From: Lepus europaeus
Taxonomy: Eukaryota > Chordata > Mammalia > Lagomorpha > Leporidae
Assembly: GCF_033115175.1 (NCBI RefSeq)
Contig: NC_084838.1
Span: 41,395,468 to 41,459,467, forward strand
DNA: 64,000 bases
Reading direction: 5' to 3'
Position 1 is the stretch's first letter, and each line of letters starts with the position of its first letter. This document shows, piece by piece, positions 45,955-64,000 of this stretch. The translations under genes were made by a program, and so were the position numbers. The notes under the pieces were generated by a model. It did not search any database, was not told the origin of the DNA, and saw only the letters and a list, made by a program, of their open reading frames with translations.

Positions 45955-48384
45955 CGTGCCTGTTTCTTATATCTTCACCTGAACTCAAGGTGCTCCTCCT
46001 TCCTTTTCTTTCCCTGCAGTGGGCATGAGAACCAATCTTATCCTTCCTTCTGTGACAGGCCTGGCCTGGCTTGGGCTCCAGTGTCTCAGTGGAGTACTGG
46101 GCCTTGGTCGGCTGGTGAAGCAGCAGCAGCCCAGCCACCTCCCACTCTTTGCAGGAAGCAGCATCTCCATGCGGCTCATTCCTGTGCTCATCCTCTGTTC
46201 TTTGCCCTCTCTGTCTGGGCTGCAGGGGGCAGGCACATATGTAAAGTGGCCCCTGTCCTCTCTGACCCAATGTTTGACAGGACAGTTGTGGAGAAGCCAC
46301 TCACCTCCCACTGTTGGCAGTCAGTGGAATGAAATCCAACCCGACAATTCTGACATGTTTTGAGGAGAGCAAGGGAAGGGCTCTAGAAAATATCAGGCCT
46401 ATTGACCAAGGCATGATGTAGTGCCCAAGCTAGCAGCGATGTGTCCACCTCTGGACTTGTGCCTTTCATTAGGCTTTGCTTCCTCTGATTTTGGCCTCTC
46501 TTGAAACCTGGGGGAGGTGAAGGGGTTTTGCTAGGGTTTGAGATGGCATGCGTGAGGCTTCCTCCATGTGCTTCCTATGTGAATCATAGGCTCTGATCCT
46601 GCCTTCTCCTACTCTTGACTTTGCTGAGAACTTAAATTCCTGGTGGCCTTCATTTCAGTTCATCTGTCTGCCCACAGCCCTCTGTTGTGGGAGTTTGGTC
46701 TACAGTCTGAGCCCATGCTGGCCTATGGGAAGTAGGAGCCTGTGGGAGACCGTGGAAGGACCTACTCCACCCTAATCAGGATGTGTGCACGCTAACCGTG
46801 GATTCCATCTGATGCCACTGTGACACATCTGAGTCCATTCCCTTCATCCTGGACCTCCCTGTAGCCCCCTAGCCCTGTGGCTTTCTGCCAAGCTTCCACC
46901 ACGCAGAGGATGTGCCTGTCACAAGACCTCCTTTGATCTTTGGCTTGCTTTAGGAAAACACCTGGAGAGTCTTGGCTCAGCAAGGCTGGACCTTGTGCCT
47001 GCCTGCCCTTGGGGCCCAGGTAGGGGCCAGTTAGGCACGGAGCCCCCATTCAGAGGAGGGACACATCCCTGGCTCTTTGTATCCTAGCAGTGGACACGCT
47101 CTACTAAATGCAGGGTCCTAGCTGGGGAAGCAGGTCTGCCACTACTTCCTGGGTTCATGAGATGGTGAGTGATCTTGAACTTTCTTAGGAACCAAATGTT
47201 CACATGTCCATGATAACACCTCACAAAGAAGCCATCACATGCCTTGCCTTTTCTCCAGCTCTTGGAGTGAGGATACAGAGGGGCTTCTTTCTGAGATGTT
47301 ACGTGGCCAAAACAGAAGCCCATGCCACGTTCCCTGGGCATCCTCTCTGTCTTCCTGCTTCTGCTTCCCATTTCTCTCTTCCCATCCCTAAGTCTCCTTG
47401 GTCCCTCATTGATCATAGGATTCCTCTCTACCCCGTTTCTATGACTCCGGCCCCACAGTCTTGCTCAGGTTCCACACAGAGTTTTCTCTGTGATCTTTCC
47501 TGCTGCTCCAATATCCAAGAGCTCTTGCTTCATGCACATGATTGGCAATCTCAACTTTTTCATGCTCACCTGGCATTCAGTCTACCACCAACTTGTTAGA
47601 CCCTAATAGGATGTTTCCACAGTAACTCCCAGAATTCCTATTTACCTCCATTTTTTTTGGTTTTGGTTGCCATATAGCCCTTGCCTCTTAGAGTCCTTGT
47701 CCCTTCCCGGATTTTCATAAACCCCACTGGATCGTTGCCCGTAGTGTAGTTGCTGGAGAAAACTTTCCTCCTGATGCACAAAGTCCTTGCTCACCAATGC
47801 TGTATTCTGTACCGACAGAAAAGGGTCTGCATTTAGCCAAAGCCTAGATCCCCCTCTGTGGACCAGCTCCCGCTTCTTTCTTCTCTGCCATCACTTATTC
47901 CAGAAGTTCTGCCCTTGCTCTCCTGCATCACTTATTCCTCTCAACAGAATCTTTTCCACTAACTTTTAACACCTTTGTGTTCAGTACTTAAATGAACCCC
48001 TCTTGTGCTATTAAAAATGTGTTTTTAAACAAAAATCCCTGGAGGAGTTGATTTCACTTGCTATGACCAATTGTTCTCCTCCCACTGTCTCTTGAGTCCA
48101 CTTTAGTCCTGTCTTCACCCACATTGCTCACCTGAATGTGTACTTCTGAATGTCGTGAATGACCTTGATGCTGCCAAGGCTGATGAGCCTCATCTCGACT
48201 GACGGACAACTTTTCATGCAGTTGTTCACTTTCATCTTGAAAACACTTCTGGTACATCACAGGCTTCTAGCTTTCCTCCTGCTTCACTGGCTGCTGCTTT
48301 TCAGCTCCTCGGCATGCTAGGTCTTCCTTCACTTTTCTGTTTCTTAATGTGGGGTTCTCCCAGAGCCCAGTTTTTATTTAAAAA
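45955..48384. other. No gene recognised; old repeat in its second half
   Basis: 47.45-48.35 kb has the look of an old mammalian interspersed repeat (TAGCTTTCCTCCTGCTTCACTGG). No coding signature and no CCL21 exon found. Confidence 0.35.
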
Positions 48385-48718
48385 AAATTTTTTTTTAATT
48401 TTTGACAGGCAGAGTGGACAGTGAGAGAGAGAGACAGATAGAAAGGTCTTCCTTTGCCGTTGGTTCACCCTCCAATGGCCGCCATGGCCGGTGCACTGCG
48501 CTGATCCAAAGGCAGGAGCCAGGTGCTTCTCTTGGTCTCCCATGGGGTGCAGGGCCCAAGCACTTGGGCCATCCTCCACTGCACTCCCTGGCCACAGCAG
48601 AGAGCTGGCCTGGAAGAGGGGCAACCGGGACAGAATCCAGTGCCCCGACCGGGACTAGAACCCGGTGTGCCGGTGCCGCAAGGCGGAGGATTAGCCTGTT
48701 GAGTCACGGCGCCAGCCT
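48385..48718 (-). mobile_element. Young CSINE with target-site duplication
   Basis: TTTTTGACAGGCAGAGTGGAC to CGGCGCCAGCC. GAGCCCAGTTTTTA flanks both ends. Confidence 0.94.
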
Positions 48719-49204
48719 GAGCCCAGTTTTTAGATCTTTCTTTCATTTATACTCATTCCTGTAGTAATCATATTTATTTACATGGCTGTCTGGCGGCCTC
48801 CCTGCCTACCTACCTACCTATGTATCTATCTGTTTATATCTAGTATTGTCTGCAGCCATGACCCTCGCTGAAGATACACTGTTGGAGGCATGGTCTCAAG
48901 TTATGCTACTGCAGTAATGGTATAAGTAGAGGGGGTGAGAACTGGTTATATTTTGGGTGCATTTTTGAAGGTAGAGACAGCAGGACTTACTGATGGAGTG
49001 GATGTGGGCTGTTAGAGAAAACAGTAATGATGTCCATGATTCTGCCCTGAATAACTGGACAGATGGAATTCATCTGTTGGAGCGCCTTTGCTACCTGTGA
49101 TTGCATGGTGGTGGCAGCAGAGAATCAGTTCATTTTTGTGTAGTTTGAGGTCAGTTTTGGACTTCCTGTGTATGTGTCTAGACACTTTGGGTATATGAGA
49201 CTGT

Positions 49205-49320
49205 TCACTTATGAGACCAGGAGCTCCTCTGAGGCAAGGCCTGTGTTTTGCTCACTGCTGTGTCTGGTATAGTATCTGACACATCGTAAGGACTCAGCTG
49301 GATTGTTGAATACAATTTCC
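49205..49320 (+). repeat. Ancient interspersed repeat tail
   Basis: GAGGCAAGGCCTGTGTTTTGCTCACTGCTGTGTC and CTGACACATCGTAAGGACTCA resemble the end of an old mammal-wide repeat. Confidence 0.4.
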
Positions 49321-49536
49321 TACTATTTCCATTATGACTCTCATGGGGTCATCTTCCTCATCAGACCTCACACCTCGTAGTACTCATCACACTGACATGA
49401 TGCTTTGTCAGTCTCCCCAGCCCAGACTTTGGATGCAGCTAATATTAAGGTATTTCCATGCATAAGCTAGCAACCTTATCCTGGGGAAAGAATTTGGTAG
49501 GGTTGGGTGGTGAGTGTTCAGGATTCAAGCTTGACT

Positions 49537-49542
49537 TTTATT
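49537..49542 (-). terminator. SPATA31F1: Candidate SPATA31F1 poly(A) signal
   Basis: Minus-strand AATAAA lies about 305 bp past the stop codon. It is the nearest clear hexamer in the right orientation. Confidence 0.4.
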
Positions 49543-49845
49543 TTCAAGAAACCTTAAAAAAGGTCATTCTTTCCCTGCTCAAGTCTTTTTGTCCATATTA
49601 GGTCTAGGGTGGTGGAAGCTGTCAGAATTATGGGTTAAATCTCCCTCCCTAGATAGGAAGGCCTTTACAGCCTTTCTCGTGCATCCCTTTAACAAAGTAT
49701 GATGGAGACAAGGAGGAGACAGACAACCCTTGGCTTAGACACATAGAGTATATTTTGGGTGGGGTTCTGCCCACCTGTGCCTTAATGGAAATGACAATAG
49801 CAGTCCTCCTCAGGGGATGTGGGGGTTGGGGGCACCTATAGGTTC

Positions 49846-57274
<7,429 letters not shown>

Positions 57275-57545
57275 ATGGTGGGCATTTGACATGGTTGTTA
57301 AGTCACCGCTTGGGACACCCACATGCCATATTGGAGTGCCTGGGTTTGGCTTCTGACCAGCTTCCTTTTCATGTACAACATGGGAGTCTGCAGGTCATGG
57401 CTCAAGTACTTGGGTCCCTGCCACCTATTTGGGATACCCAGATTGAGTTTCGGGCTCCTGACTTCAGCCTGGCCCAGCTCTCGCTGTTGCAGGCATTTGG
57501 GAAGTGGACCAGTGGATAGGATGAAAATAGATAAATAAAAGTCTT
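57275..57545 (+). mobile_element. Diverged CSINE-related element
   Basis: GGGACACCCACATGCCATATTGG, TCTGACCAGCTTCC, TAGATAAATAAAAGTC. Confidence 0.6.
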
Positions 57546-57609
57546 GAAAGGGAAAACAAATGGAACAAAAAAAATGCCTTAAGAAGGACACTTCAAAATC
57601 TAGTTTTGA

Positions 57610-57950
57610 GGTGGGTGTTGTGGCCACCATATGGGAGTGCCAGTTCAAGTACCTGGCTACTCCACTTCTAATCCATCTCCTGGCTAATGGGCCTGGGAAA
57701 TATTTGATGATGGTTCAAGTACTTGAATCACTGCCATTTATGTGGGAGATCCAGATGGAGTTCCTGGTTCCTAGCTTTGGCCTTGTCCAGCCCCAGCTGT
57801 TGTGGCCATTTGGGGAGTGAACCAGTAAATGGAAGATGTATTTCTCTCCCTTTCTCCCTCCCTCCCTTCTTCCTCTCCCCCTCTGTCACTCTGCCTATCA
57901 AATAAATAAATAAGTAAATAAATAAATAAATAAATCTTTAAAAAATTAGT
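57610..57950 (+). mobile_element. CSINE, diverged
   Basis: CCATATGGGAGTGCCAGTTC to (AAATA)n tail and CTTTAAAAAA. Confidence 0.8.
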
Positions 57951-58329
57951 TTCAAAATATGACTAATTCATCTAAAACAAGAGCCAACAATTTAAGAGAA
58001 ATTGAATTACATATTCTTTTGTGAGGCTCTGGTTACAAAAATCCCCTTTCAGAGGGTCAAGTTCATCAGAGAGGGTTTGTAGGTAGTTGGAACTGGGTCT
58101 AAAAGAGCAGACTGTTGGGGAAAGGACTGGTCCTGGTAAGAGATAAACTTAGTGATAAATAGAGAAACCAAGGATTGGGCATAGGCTTCATTTGGCAATA
58201 AGAAATCCAGGCTATCTCTTCTAGAGGTTCAGGTGGATGGACTGCAGAGGAACTGTGGGGGAATGCTGGAGAGCAGGAATGAGACCATTTGATGAAGGCC
58301 TCTATACTTATTTTATTTCAAACACTGAT

Positions 58330-59290
58330 AATTATTTTTAAAGTAGGCATACATATGGTACAAATTCAAAAATCAGAAGAAGGTAGATAGTTTATCTCTT
58401 TCCCACCCTTGTCTTGCCACCTCTTAATTTTCTTCCTTTTATGTCTTTCAGAATTAATTTAGTCTAGAAAGTAGAGATAAATTGATGTATTTTATTCACA
58501 AATGGAAACATGAACTACATGATTTTCCCCTTTTCTCTTTAATTTAGTAATGGGAACATGTATTCTGTATCTTTACAGTCTTTTATTTTGGTAGAACCAT
58601 AATGTAATTTATCTTCATTTCACATTCATGGATATTCACTGTAGAGTCTTCCATTACCTGGTAATGCTGGCATGAATCTCACATGTCTAGGTCCTTGTAC
58701 ACAGGCAGGAGGACACATGGAGGAGAAAGTCCCAAGCGCTGAAATGATGGATCAAAGTATGTGTGTATTTTACATCTTGATGTTGCTCAGTTGCCCATCA
58801 ATTGTGCATATTTACACTCTTATCAAAACTATGAGGGGCTAGCACTGTGGCACAGCATGTTAAAGCCCTGGCCTGCAGCACTGGCATCTGATATGGGCGA
58901 AGGTTCGAGTCCCGGATGCTCCACTTCGGAGCCAGATCCCTGCTAAATGCCCCTGGGAAAGCAGCGGAGGATGGCCCAAGTCTCCCCTGCACCCTCGTGA
59001 GAGACCTGGAAGAAGCTCCTGGCTCCCGGCTTCGGATGGGCTCAACTCCGGCCATTGCAGCCATTTGGGGAGTGAACCAGTGGGTGGAAGATCTTTCTCT
59101 CTATGTCTCTACCTCTCTCTGTAACTCTATCTTTCAAATAAATAAAGTGAATTTTTAAAAAAAAGTTAAAGTGCCTCTCATCTTATATTTGTCAACTTGT
59201 ATTATGAAATTTATGATCTTTGTCAATTTGATAAATGAAAAATTACATTATATTTATAAGTTTGTCTTAAGGTAGGCTAGTCATCTTTTG
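58330..59290 (-). mobile_element. L1 3' end fragment, split by a SINE
   Basis: Diverged antisense L1: GATGGATCAAAGTATGTG, TTGCTCAGTTGCCCATCAA and CTCTTATCAAAACTATGAG, resuming after the CSINE with GTGCCTCTCATCTTA. Confidence 0.5.
58835..59164 (+). mobile_element. CSINE, full length
   Basis: GGGGCTAGCACTGTGGCACAG to CAAATAAATAAAGTG; inserted in an L1 fragment. Confidence 0.92.
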
Positions 59291-59595
59291 TTCTGTTTAT
59301 TTGCTTTTCTGTAGTATCTGTACCTCTCCCTTGCTCACAGATTATTGTACAAAGAATCAATTATTGGGAAAAACTCACTTATTGCTTTACAAGTACTTTT
59401 CAATATTAAGAAAAATGAGTTATTTTTATATGATTGCAAATAGTTTTCTGTTGTCAGTTGATGTTTGTGATGAGTTTTTGTCACGCAAAAATTTTTGCAT
59501 TTTGTGTAGTTGAATTTGTTAGTTTTTTATTGCTTTTGTGCTTTAAATCACACTTACAATGGTTTATTTCCCCTCTCAGAAGTTATAAAAAAATG

Positions 59596-59948
59596 GGGGC
59601 CAGTGCTGTGGCATAGCGGGTTAATACCCTGGCCTGAAGTGCCGGCATCCCATATGGGCGCCGGTTCAAGACCTGGCTGCTCCATTTCCAATCCACCTCT
59701 CTGCTATGGCCTGAGAAAGCAGTGGAAGATGGCCCAAGTCCTTGGGACCCTGCACCTGCGTGGGAGACCCAGAGGAGGCTCCTGGCTCCTTCCTTCAGAT
59801 CACCACAGCTCTGGCCATTGCGGCCAATTGGGGAGTGAACCAGAGGTTGGAAGACACCTCTCTCTCTCTCTCTCTGTCTCTCTCTTTGCTTCTCCACTCT
59901 CTATGTAACTCTGACTTTCAAAAAAATAAATAAATCTTTAAAAAAAGA
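59596..59948 (+). mobile_element. CSINE, full length
   Basis: GGGGCCAGTGCTGTGGCATAG to AATAAATAAATCTTTAAAAA. A second short SINE tail fragment follows at 59975-60020. Confidence 0.93.
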
Positions 59949-60029
59949 AGGTATAAAAAATGTCCCAATTCTTCAGGTACTCAGTGGACGGAAGATTTCT
60001 GTCTGTCTCTGCCTTTCAAATAAAATGAA

Positions 60030-60360
60030 AATAAGGCAATTGGATCTGGCTGAAGAGCCCATGAGAGTATTTTAGGCACGGAAAGCCAAGACACTCTGGC
60101 AAAAAAAAAAAAAAAAAAAGAGGACCTAAATGAAAGATCTCTGTGCGTGAGATCCCAGTAGAAAGAACAGGCCATCAAAGAAGGAGGTACCTTTCTCTGA
60201 AGGGAGGAGAGAACTTCCACTTTGACTACGACCTTGTCTAAATAAGATCGAAGTCGGCAAACTCAAAAGGCTTCCATAGCCTTGGCAACTCATGACTAGA
60301 GCCTAGGGAGATTACTGACGCCATAAACAAGAGTGTCGAATTGTTAAGAAAATAAACGAG
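60030..60360 (+). mobile_element. Rabbit L1 (L1_Oc-type) 3' UTR fragment
   Basis: GATCTCTGTGCGTGAGATCC, AAAGAACAGGCCATCAAAG, CTTCCACTTTGACTACGACC, TAAATAAGATCGAAGTCGGC and CATAAACAAGAGTGTCGAA follow the rabbit L1 3' UTR as I recall it. A run of about 20 A interrupts it near 60100. It is much less diverged than the other L1 pieces. Confidence 0.65.
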
Positions 60361-60631
60361 TTTTATTCTTGCCAGGTTGCTGTCAGTGTGCAGCAGCTAG
60401 CGAGTTTCTGTAGCACAACCATTGTGCCTGTGGTGGAGAGTGGTTTCCAGAGGTTTTCTCAGTGCCTGCTCCACCCTCAGCACGTTCCCCTGGTGCCTGT
60501 GCCTTCCTCCATGCTCTTGATGCTACTTCAGCAATGGACTGCTGCTGTTACGCAATGCTAGCTGTTGTTGTTGTTGGGAGTGTGTGTGAGGGGTGTTCTC
60601 AGTTTTTCTGATTCAGCATCAGGTTTTTTGT

Positions 60632-60930
60632 TTTTGTTTTTAATTTATTTGAAAGGTAGAGACACAGACAGATCTTCCTTCCACTTCGCACTCTCCAGAT
60701 GCCTGCAACACTAGGGCTGTACCAGGCATCCAAATCTCAGTCCAGGTCTCCTGTGTTGGTGGCAGGGACCTAAGAACTTGAGCCATCATTGTGTTGCCTT
60801 CCCAGGATAAACGTTGACAGGAAGCTGGAAACTGAAATGGAGTTGTGGGGAACGCAAACCCAGGCACTCTTCTGTCAGGTGCTGGCGTCCCAAGTGGGTG
60901 TCTTAACTGCTGTGCCCAACACCTGCCCTT
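60632..60930 (-). mobile_element. Diverged CSINE-related element
   Basis: TTAATTTATTTGAAAGGTAGAG to TGTGCCCAACACCTGCCC. Confidence 0.75.
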
Positions 60931-61609
60931 CCTAACTAGATTGATTCAGTCTGCCATGCTAAAGGCCTAACAAAGGAAAGGGGTGTCATTTCTAGGCATT
61001 AGAATATTTAACTCTGTATTTACTAACCTAATAGTGGTGCCTGTCTTATCTTTCAATAAAATATATTACAAGGCATGTAAAGAGCAAGAAAAAACACGCT
61101 AGTAAGCAATGAACAGAATCAGACTCAGATGTGATACATGTATATGTATATATATATGAACTATTTATAATACAGGAAGTTTAAAGGAGCTATAACATAA
61201 TATTAAACAGTATAATATATATGCAATTGACATCCAGGAGACAAAGAGAGTGGACAATAGAAATATTGGAAGAAAAAAATGGCCGAATTTCAAAATTAAT
61301 GACAGCTCCCAAACCAAGACAGGAAGCTCAGGGAATACTGAGCAATGTGAACAGCTAAAAAGACATCTAGACTTTTCATATTTGAAATGCTCAGAACCAA
61401 AGGCAAAGAGAAGATCCTGCAGGCAGCTTGAGAACAAAAGGTAACATACATAAAGAGGAACAAAGAGAAGGTTTGCAGCAGACGTTTCACTGAAACCTTT
61501 GTGAGCAGGTGGACACTGGGGTAACATCTTTAAAACGTGGGAAGAAAAAACAAGTCAGCCTGACATTTTATACCAAGTGTAAGATACATTGCAACAATGA
61601 AAGGGAAAT
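60931..61609. other. AT-rich, no gene recognised
   Basis: Contains TATATGTATATATATATG near 61140. Likely decayed L1 in part. Confidence 0.35.
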
Positions 61610-61774
61610 AAAGATTTTATTTATTTATTTGACAGGTAAAGTTACAGACAGAGAGAGAGACAGAGAGAAAGGTCTTCCTTTCGTTGGTTCAGTCCCCAAA
61701 TGGCCGCAACGCCCGGAGCTACGCCGATCTGAAGCCAGGAGCCAGGTGCTGCTTCCTGTTCTCCTTGCAGGTAA
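61610..61774 (-). mobile_element. 5'-truncated CSINE with target-site duplication
   Basis: Only the tail half is present, yet AAAGGGAAATAAAGA flanks it on both sides, so it was truncated at insertion. Confidence 0.92.
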
Positions 61775-61894
61775 AGGGAAATAAAGACTCTTTCAGGCCA
61801 ACGGGGTTCCTCTTCTTCCTAAAACAGAAATTTGGCTTCCAATTGTCACTCTCTCACTGCTTCCTAGCCAACTGAAACCTTTTTTAAAAAGCTG

Positions 61895-62545
61895 AGGAAA
61901 GATCTACCATTGAACCATTTTATAGTATGCAAATCAGTGGGTTTTAGTATGTTCATATCACTGGGCAGCCATCACCAATAATTCCAGAATATTTTTATAT
62001 CTCACCCCCACAAGGATGACACTGTAGTCACTAGGCATTCGATTCCCATTCTATTTTCCTTCCAGTCCCTGGGAACCAGTAACTGTTTTCTGTTCCTATG
62101 AACTGTCCTATTCTGAACACTTCACATAGACAGAATCATATAACTTATGGCCTTTTGCATCTGGCTTCTTTCCTGTAGCTTAACGTATTCAAGTTTCATC
62201 CATGCTGTGGAACCTACTGTATATGTTTCTTTTTATGGCCAAATGATATTCTTCCATGAAAACCATACATAAATAGCGTATGGATAAACTACATTTCTTT
62301 AATCCATTCATGAGTTGATAGCAATTTGAATTATTTCTACTTTTAAGCTATTATGAATGATGTTTAAATGAATATTCATGTACAAAGTTTTGCTTGAACT
62401 CCTGTTTTCAGTGCTCTTGGGAATATACATAAGAGTGTAATTGCTGGGTCAAATGGTAATGCCATGTTTAACTTTTTGAGGAACCAACAGTTTTCCACTG
62501 TAACTGTACCATTTCCCATTCTGACCAGCAATATATGATGAATCC
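61895..62545 (-). mobile_element. L1 3' end fragment (old mammalian L1)
   Basis: Antisense L1: TAATTGCTGGGTCAAATGG, GTTTAACTTTTTGAGGAACC and CCCATTCTGACCAGCAATA, preceded by TTCTTTAATCCATTCATGAG. Confidence 0.7.
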
Positions 62546-62659
62546 TAACTTTAATTCAGGGATGTAACATGCCCAGTTCCTCAGGATGAACCATGATTGA
62601 GGAAAGACAATCAAGGCTTATTATATTTTCCAAAAAATTGGCCACAATAGCTTGACATG

Positions 62660-63150
62660 ATCTTCCTGAAACTTGTCATTTCATCATTCGGCGATGGCAT
62701 CTGTTTCCTCTCTCCTTGAGAATGGGCAGACCTTTGGGACTCACTGAACAAACAGAAGGTGGGGTGAGTGTTCTTGTGTGACTTCCGCCATTAGGTCATA
62801 AAAGGCAATATGGTTTCTGCTTAGCTGTCTTTCTCGGGACACACGCCCTTGAATTCCTGAGTAGCCATGCAGGAAGTCCAACAGGTCACGAGGAGCAGCT
62901 CCATAGGAAAAGAGTGAGATGTTAAGGTGTCTTGGCTGTAGCGTCAGCTGTTTATCTTCTCAACTCCGGCAGCAGCTGCATGAACCGCCACCAACACTGT
63001 CTTGACGGCAGCTGTGAAAACTGCCTAGCTGACCCCAGTCAATCCCCCAAACAACGATGGATATTAACAATATGCTGTGATTGTTTTTTTTTTTTTTTAA
63101 AGCCACTTATTTTGGAGGAGGGTGATTTATTAATCAGGAATAGATCATCA
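62660..63150 (+). mobile_element. MaLR (MLT1-type) LTR remnant
   Basis: Diverged MaLR-like sequence ending in a T-rich stretch then AAGCCACTTATTTTGGAG and GGTGATTTATTAATCAG, the recognisable end of MLT1-type LTRs. No internal region is seen. Confidence 0.5.
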
Positions 63151-63460
63151 AAGCAATTGGTCCCCTTTGCCAGGTTCCCAATTCTAGGCTCACTTGCCTT
63201 TAGGGTTGGACATGCGGGCCTATTTCTGACAAAGAATATATATGGGGAAATTTGCCCAGGGGACATCTAGGCAAGAGTTTGCTACTGTTTGGGACGTAAC
63301 CAGGAATACGGCATGGTGTTTCTGTATTGCCTAGAGAGGTCCTACCTGGCCAGCTAACAGCTGGGCTGGCTCTGGAATGCACCACCTTCTATTTGCTTTC
63401 CATCCTTTGGTGTCTGCTTTTCCTTCCTTCACTTCAATCTCTTACAAAGAATGAGTACAG

Positions 63461-63792
63461 GGCCGGTGCTCTGGCGGAGCGGGTAAAGCTGCCGCTTGCA
63501 GTGCCGGCATCCCATATGGACGCCAGTTTGAGTCCTGGCAGCTCCACTTCCAATCCATCTCTCTGCTATGGGCTGGGAAAGCAGTAGAAGATGGCCCAAG
63601 TGCTTGGACCTCTGCACCCATGTGGGAGACCCAGAGGAATCTCCTGGCTCCTGGCTTCAGATTGGCCCAGCTCTGGTCTTTGTGACCATTTGGGGAGTGA
63701 ACCAGCAGAAGGAAGACCTCTCTCTCTGCCTCTGCCTCTGCCTCTCTGTAACTCTGCCTTCCCAATAATAAATAAATATTTTTTAAAAATTG
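63461..63792 (+). mobile_element. CSINE, full length
   Basis: GGGCCGGTGCTCTGGCGGAG to AATAATAAATAAATATTTTT. Confidence 0.93.
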
Positions 63793-64000
63793 AGTAATCA
63801 GCTTTGACCAGGCTCTGTTTTCTGGGAAACTGGAACTAAGGCAAATAGTTTAAATAGTTTTGCTTAAATATTTTGTGTTAACAGTTTTAAATGAGGGGAG
63901 AGAAAGGAAGAGGACATGCTTTTAGGATATATAAGGGATCAGTGGGTTATGCCTATGTACTAAACCTGAGAAAACTCTTGCAAATACTGGGAGAAAAGCA

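Overview
This is nuclear DNA of a lagomorph, most likely European rabbit or another leporid. About 46 copies or fragments of the lagomorph tRNA-derived C-repeat SINE (CSINE) are spread over both strands. A fragment near 60.1-60.35 kb reads like the rabbit L1 3' UTR, and old mammalian L1, MER5, MIR and MaLR remnants fill much of the rest. Coding DNA is a small part of the window. Almost all other open frames are shadows in SINEs or GC-rich DNA.

Layout. 1-24 kb is repeat-rich and holds two related olfactory-receptor pseudogenes (11.8-12.7 kb and 20.5-21.4 kb, + strand) of the OR2S/OR13 type. They may lie in an old tandem duplication. 25.1-26.7 kb holds CCL19 on the minus strand: four exons, TATA box, NF-kB-like sites and poly(A) signal. 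Its reading frame has a TGA in place of the second cysteine of the CC motif. 27-41 kb is mostly SINEs, L1 fragments, an orphan CpG island (33.9-34.8 kb) and a perfect 17-bp inverted repeat at 33.6 kb. 41.7-42.8 kb holds a chimera: an RBMX retrocopy broken at both ends, joined to what I recognise as the last part of the CCL21 3' UTR with its poly(A) signal. I found no CCL21 coding exons. 49.5-56.0 kb holds SPATA31F1 (FAM205A) on the minus strand, complete in four exons (1338 aa) and without SINEs. 56-64 kb is again repeats only.

Synteny and meaning. The order CCL19 - CCL21 - SPATA31F1, all on one strand, is that of human 9p13.3, so this is the orthologous chemokine locus. CCL19 and CCL21 are the two ligands of CCR7, which guides dendritic cells and naive T cells into lymph nodes. 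Here one has a premature stop and the other seems reduced to a 3' UTR scrap fused to a retrocopy. Working copies may exist elsewhere (the mouse locus is multi-copy), or this may be a sequence or assembly error, so the pair is the main thing to check. The SPATA31-family neighbour is a testis-type gene and has no functional link to the chemokines.
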